Part shown: positions 24,080 to 25,041 of the stretch, in pieces | Numbering within the stretch: the first letter of the stretch is position 1 | Layout: every line of letters starts with the position of its first letter | From: JBPEXY01 sp052031065 | Lineage (GTDB): Bacteria; Pseudomonadota; Gammaproteobacteria; Immundisolibacterales; Immundisolibacteraceae | Length of the DNA stretch: 25,041 nt | Direction: 5' to 3' | Assembly (NCBI GenBank): GCA_052031065.1 | Contig: JBPEXY010000205.1 | Span: 1 to 25,041 of the forward strand | Notes under the pieces: model-generated | Seen by the model: the letters and a program-made list of their open reading frames with translations, nothing else | Database searches by the model: none | What the model was told of the DNA's origin: nothing | Translations under genes and position numbers: made by a program

Positions 24080-24940
24080 CTAGAGTACCCGGCAGTGCCG
24101 CAACGCCGGGAATTTTCTGCGCAGTTGCAGTTGACCATCGACATTGATTTCGGCGGTGGCAACGCCGCTTCCCTGTTCGTCGAGTTCGGCAAGTATCTCG
24201 CCCCAGGGAGAGACCACCATGCTGTGGCCCCAGGTTTTGCGGCCGCCATCGCGTCCGGCACCCTGGTCGGGGGCGATCAGAAAAGCCTGGTTTTCAATCG
24301 CCCGGGCGCGAACCAGAATCTCCCAGTGGGCTGCGCCGGTAGTCGCTGTGAAGGCTGATGGCAGAGCAATAATACGAGCCTCCTGCAACATAAGCTGGCG
24401 AAACAGTTCAGGAAAACGGACGTCGTAACAGATGGCAATACCAAGTCGACCCCAGGGGGTGTCGATAACGCAGTAACTGTCTCCCGGTTCGATGGTTGAG
24501 GATTCGTTGTAGTGCTCTTTACCGCCGGTCAGCGCGACATCAAACAGGTGGATTTTGTCGTATCTGCCGAGCAATGTGCCATCGGGGCCATAAGTGAGAC
24601 AGGCCGCTCGAACCTTACCCTCCTGCTCGCCAGTGATCGGAATCGTGCCGCCGACCAGGTAAATCTGCTGCTCGCCAGCCTGCTGCTGGAGAAAGCTTTG
24701 CACGGGTCCTTCGCCAGCAGTTTCGGCGACGCGAACCTTGGCATGGTTATCCGCCGAGAGCAGCGCAAAATTTTCCGGCAATACGACGATTTTGGCACCC
24801 GTGGCAACAGCGCTGGCGATCAGGTCGGCTGCCGCTTTGAGGTTTTGCTCAACATCATCGGTTGAAACCATCTGGATGGCGGCAACCCGCGGTATCTCTG
24901 GATTGGTAGAGTCGGACGGAATCGTTTTACTCCCGGTCAA
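24080..24940 (-). CDS. Nitrilase-superfamily carbon-nitrogen hydrolase (Nit1/deaminated-glutathione amidase type)
   Basis: 286 residues from TTG 24940. This start is chosen because AAGGAGA lies 6 bp upstream of it; the frame is open to a TTG at 24973, which would put that ribosome site inside the gene. Numbered from 24940, the Glu-Lys-Cys triad is Glu56 (VLPENFAL), Lys129 (YDKIHLFDV) and Cys171 (AICYDVRFPE). KIHLFDV and ICYDVRFPELFR are typical of the Nit branch, whose best-studied members hydrolyse deaminated glutathione, a metabolite-repair reaction. It is the first gene of a pair with the YiiX-type hydrolase. The specific substrate is inferred. Confidence 0.9.
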   Translation of the reverse strand: MTGSKTIPSDSTNPEIPRVAAIQMVSTDDVEQNLKAAADLIASAVATGAKIVVLPENFALLSADNHAKVRVAETAGEGPVQSFLQQQAGEQQIYLVGGTIPITGEQEGKVRAACLTYGPDGTLLGRYDKIHLFDVALTGGKEHYNESSTIEPGDSYCVIDTPWGRLGIAICYDVRFPELFRQLMLQEARIIALPSAFTATTGAAHWEILVRARAIENQAFLIAPDQGAGRDGGRKTWGHSMVVSPWGEILAELDEQGSGVATAEINVDGQLQLRRKFPALRHCRVL

Positions 24941-25041
24941 CGAAAATCTCCTTTGTTCGTTAACGGTTATCAATGGACCCGATCATCACCCACTATTTAC
25001 TGAGTGGTAACCCTTATGTCGGCACGCTTAAAGAACCTTTT

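Noticed and set aside
24973..25041. Possible start of a rightward gene (ATG at 24973, open to the window end, MDPIITHYLLSGNPYVG...)
   Set aside because: Only 23 codons are visible, there is no ribosome site upstream and I do not recognise the sequence. The minus strand here could equally hold the end of a gene upstream of the nitrilase-type gene.
1..25041. Mobile elements, CRISPR arrays, tRNA or rRNA genes
   Set aside because: No transposase, integrase, regularly spaced repeats or RNA gene signatures were seen.

Overview
The window reads as chromosomal DNA of a gammaproteobacterium. The housekeeping genes point there: E. coli-like exodeoxyribonuclease III and YfcG, a Pseudomonas-type ponB/LpoP pair, the long form of GAPDH, and an FkpA/FklB-type isomerase. 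Genes are dense on both strands. I see no insertion sequence, phage gene, tRNA, rRNA or CRISPR array. Lineage below class is not determinable from what I can see.

Left part (1-13925) is catabolic. It opens with the 3' end of a crotonase-family gene and a terminator shared with a convergent pair (a dihydrodipicolinate-synthase-family aldolase/hydratase and a DUF1330 protein). An acyl-CoA dehydrogenase follows, divergent from that pair, with its catalytic base apparently at the IVD/LCAD position. Next is a large orphan hybrid histidine kinase with three PAS domains, then a small BphX-like membrane protein. The core is a three-subunit molybdenum hydroxylase of the xanthine dehydrogenase family in a split arrangement. 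The molybdopterin subunit runs leftwards with a BenD-like short-chain dehydrogenase. The [2Fe-2S] and FAD subunits run rightwards with a CoxG protein and, after a gap, a crotonase resembling 4-hydroxycinnamoyl-CoA hydratase/lyase. The 276-bp region between the two arms holds two overlapping inverted repeats that could be operators. A perfect 17-bp terminator hairpin at 13888-13925 closes the block. Together the genes suggest hydroxylation, dehydrogenation and CoA-dependent cleavage of an organic acid, perhaps cyclic or aromatic. The substrate cannot be read from sequence, and several substrate-contacting residues differ from the characterised relatives.

Right part (13979-24940) is mostly housekeeping: xthA, sfsA, long-form GAPDH and a MipZ-like division-positioning ATPase on the plus strand; then, leftward, PBP1b and its overlapping TPR lipoprotein (LpoP-like), and an FKBP isomerase. 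A small cupin gene runs rightward. A YfcG-type glutathione transferase, a YiiX-type permuted papain-fold hydrolase and a nitrilase-superfamily amidase run leftward to the window end. The MipZ homologue is notable because that system is best known from Alphaproteobacteria.
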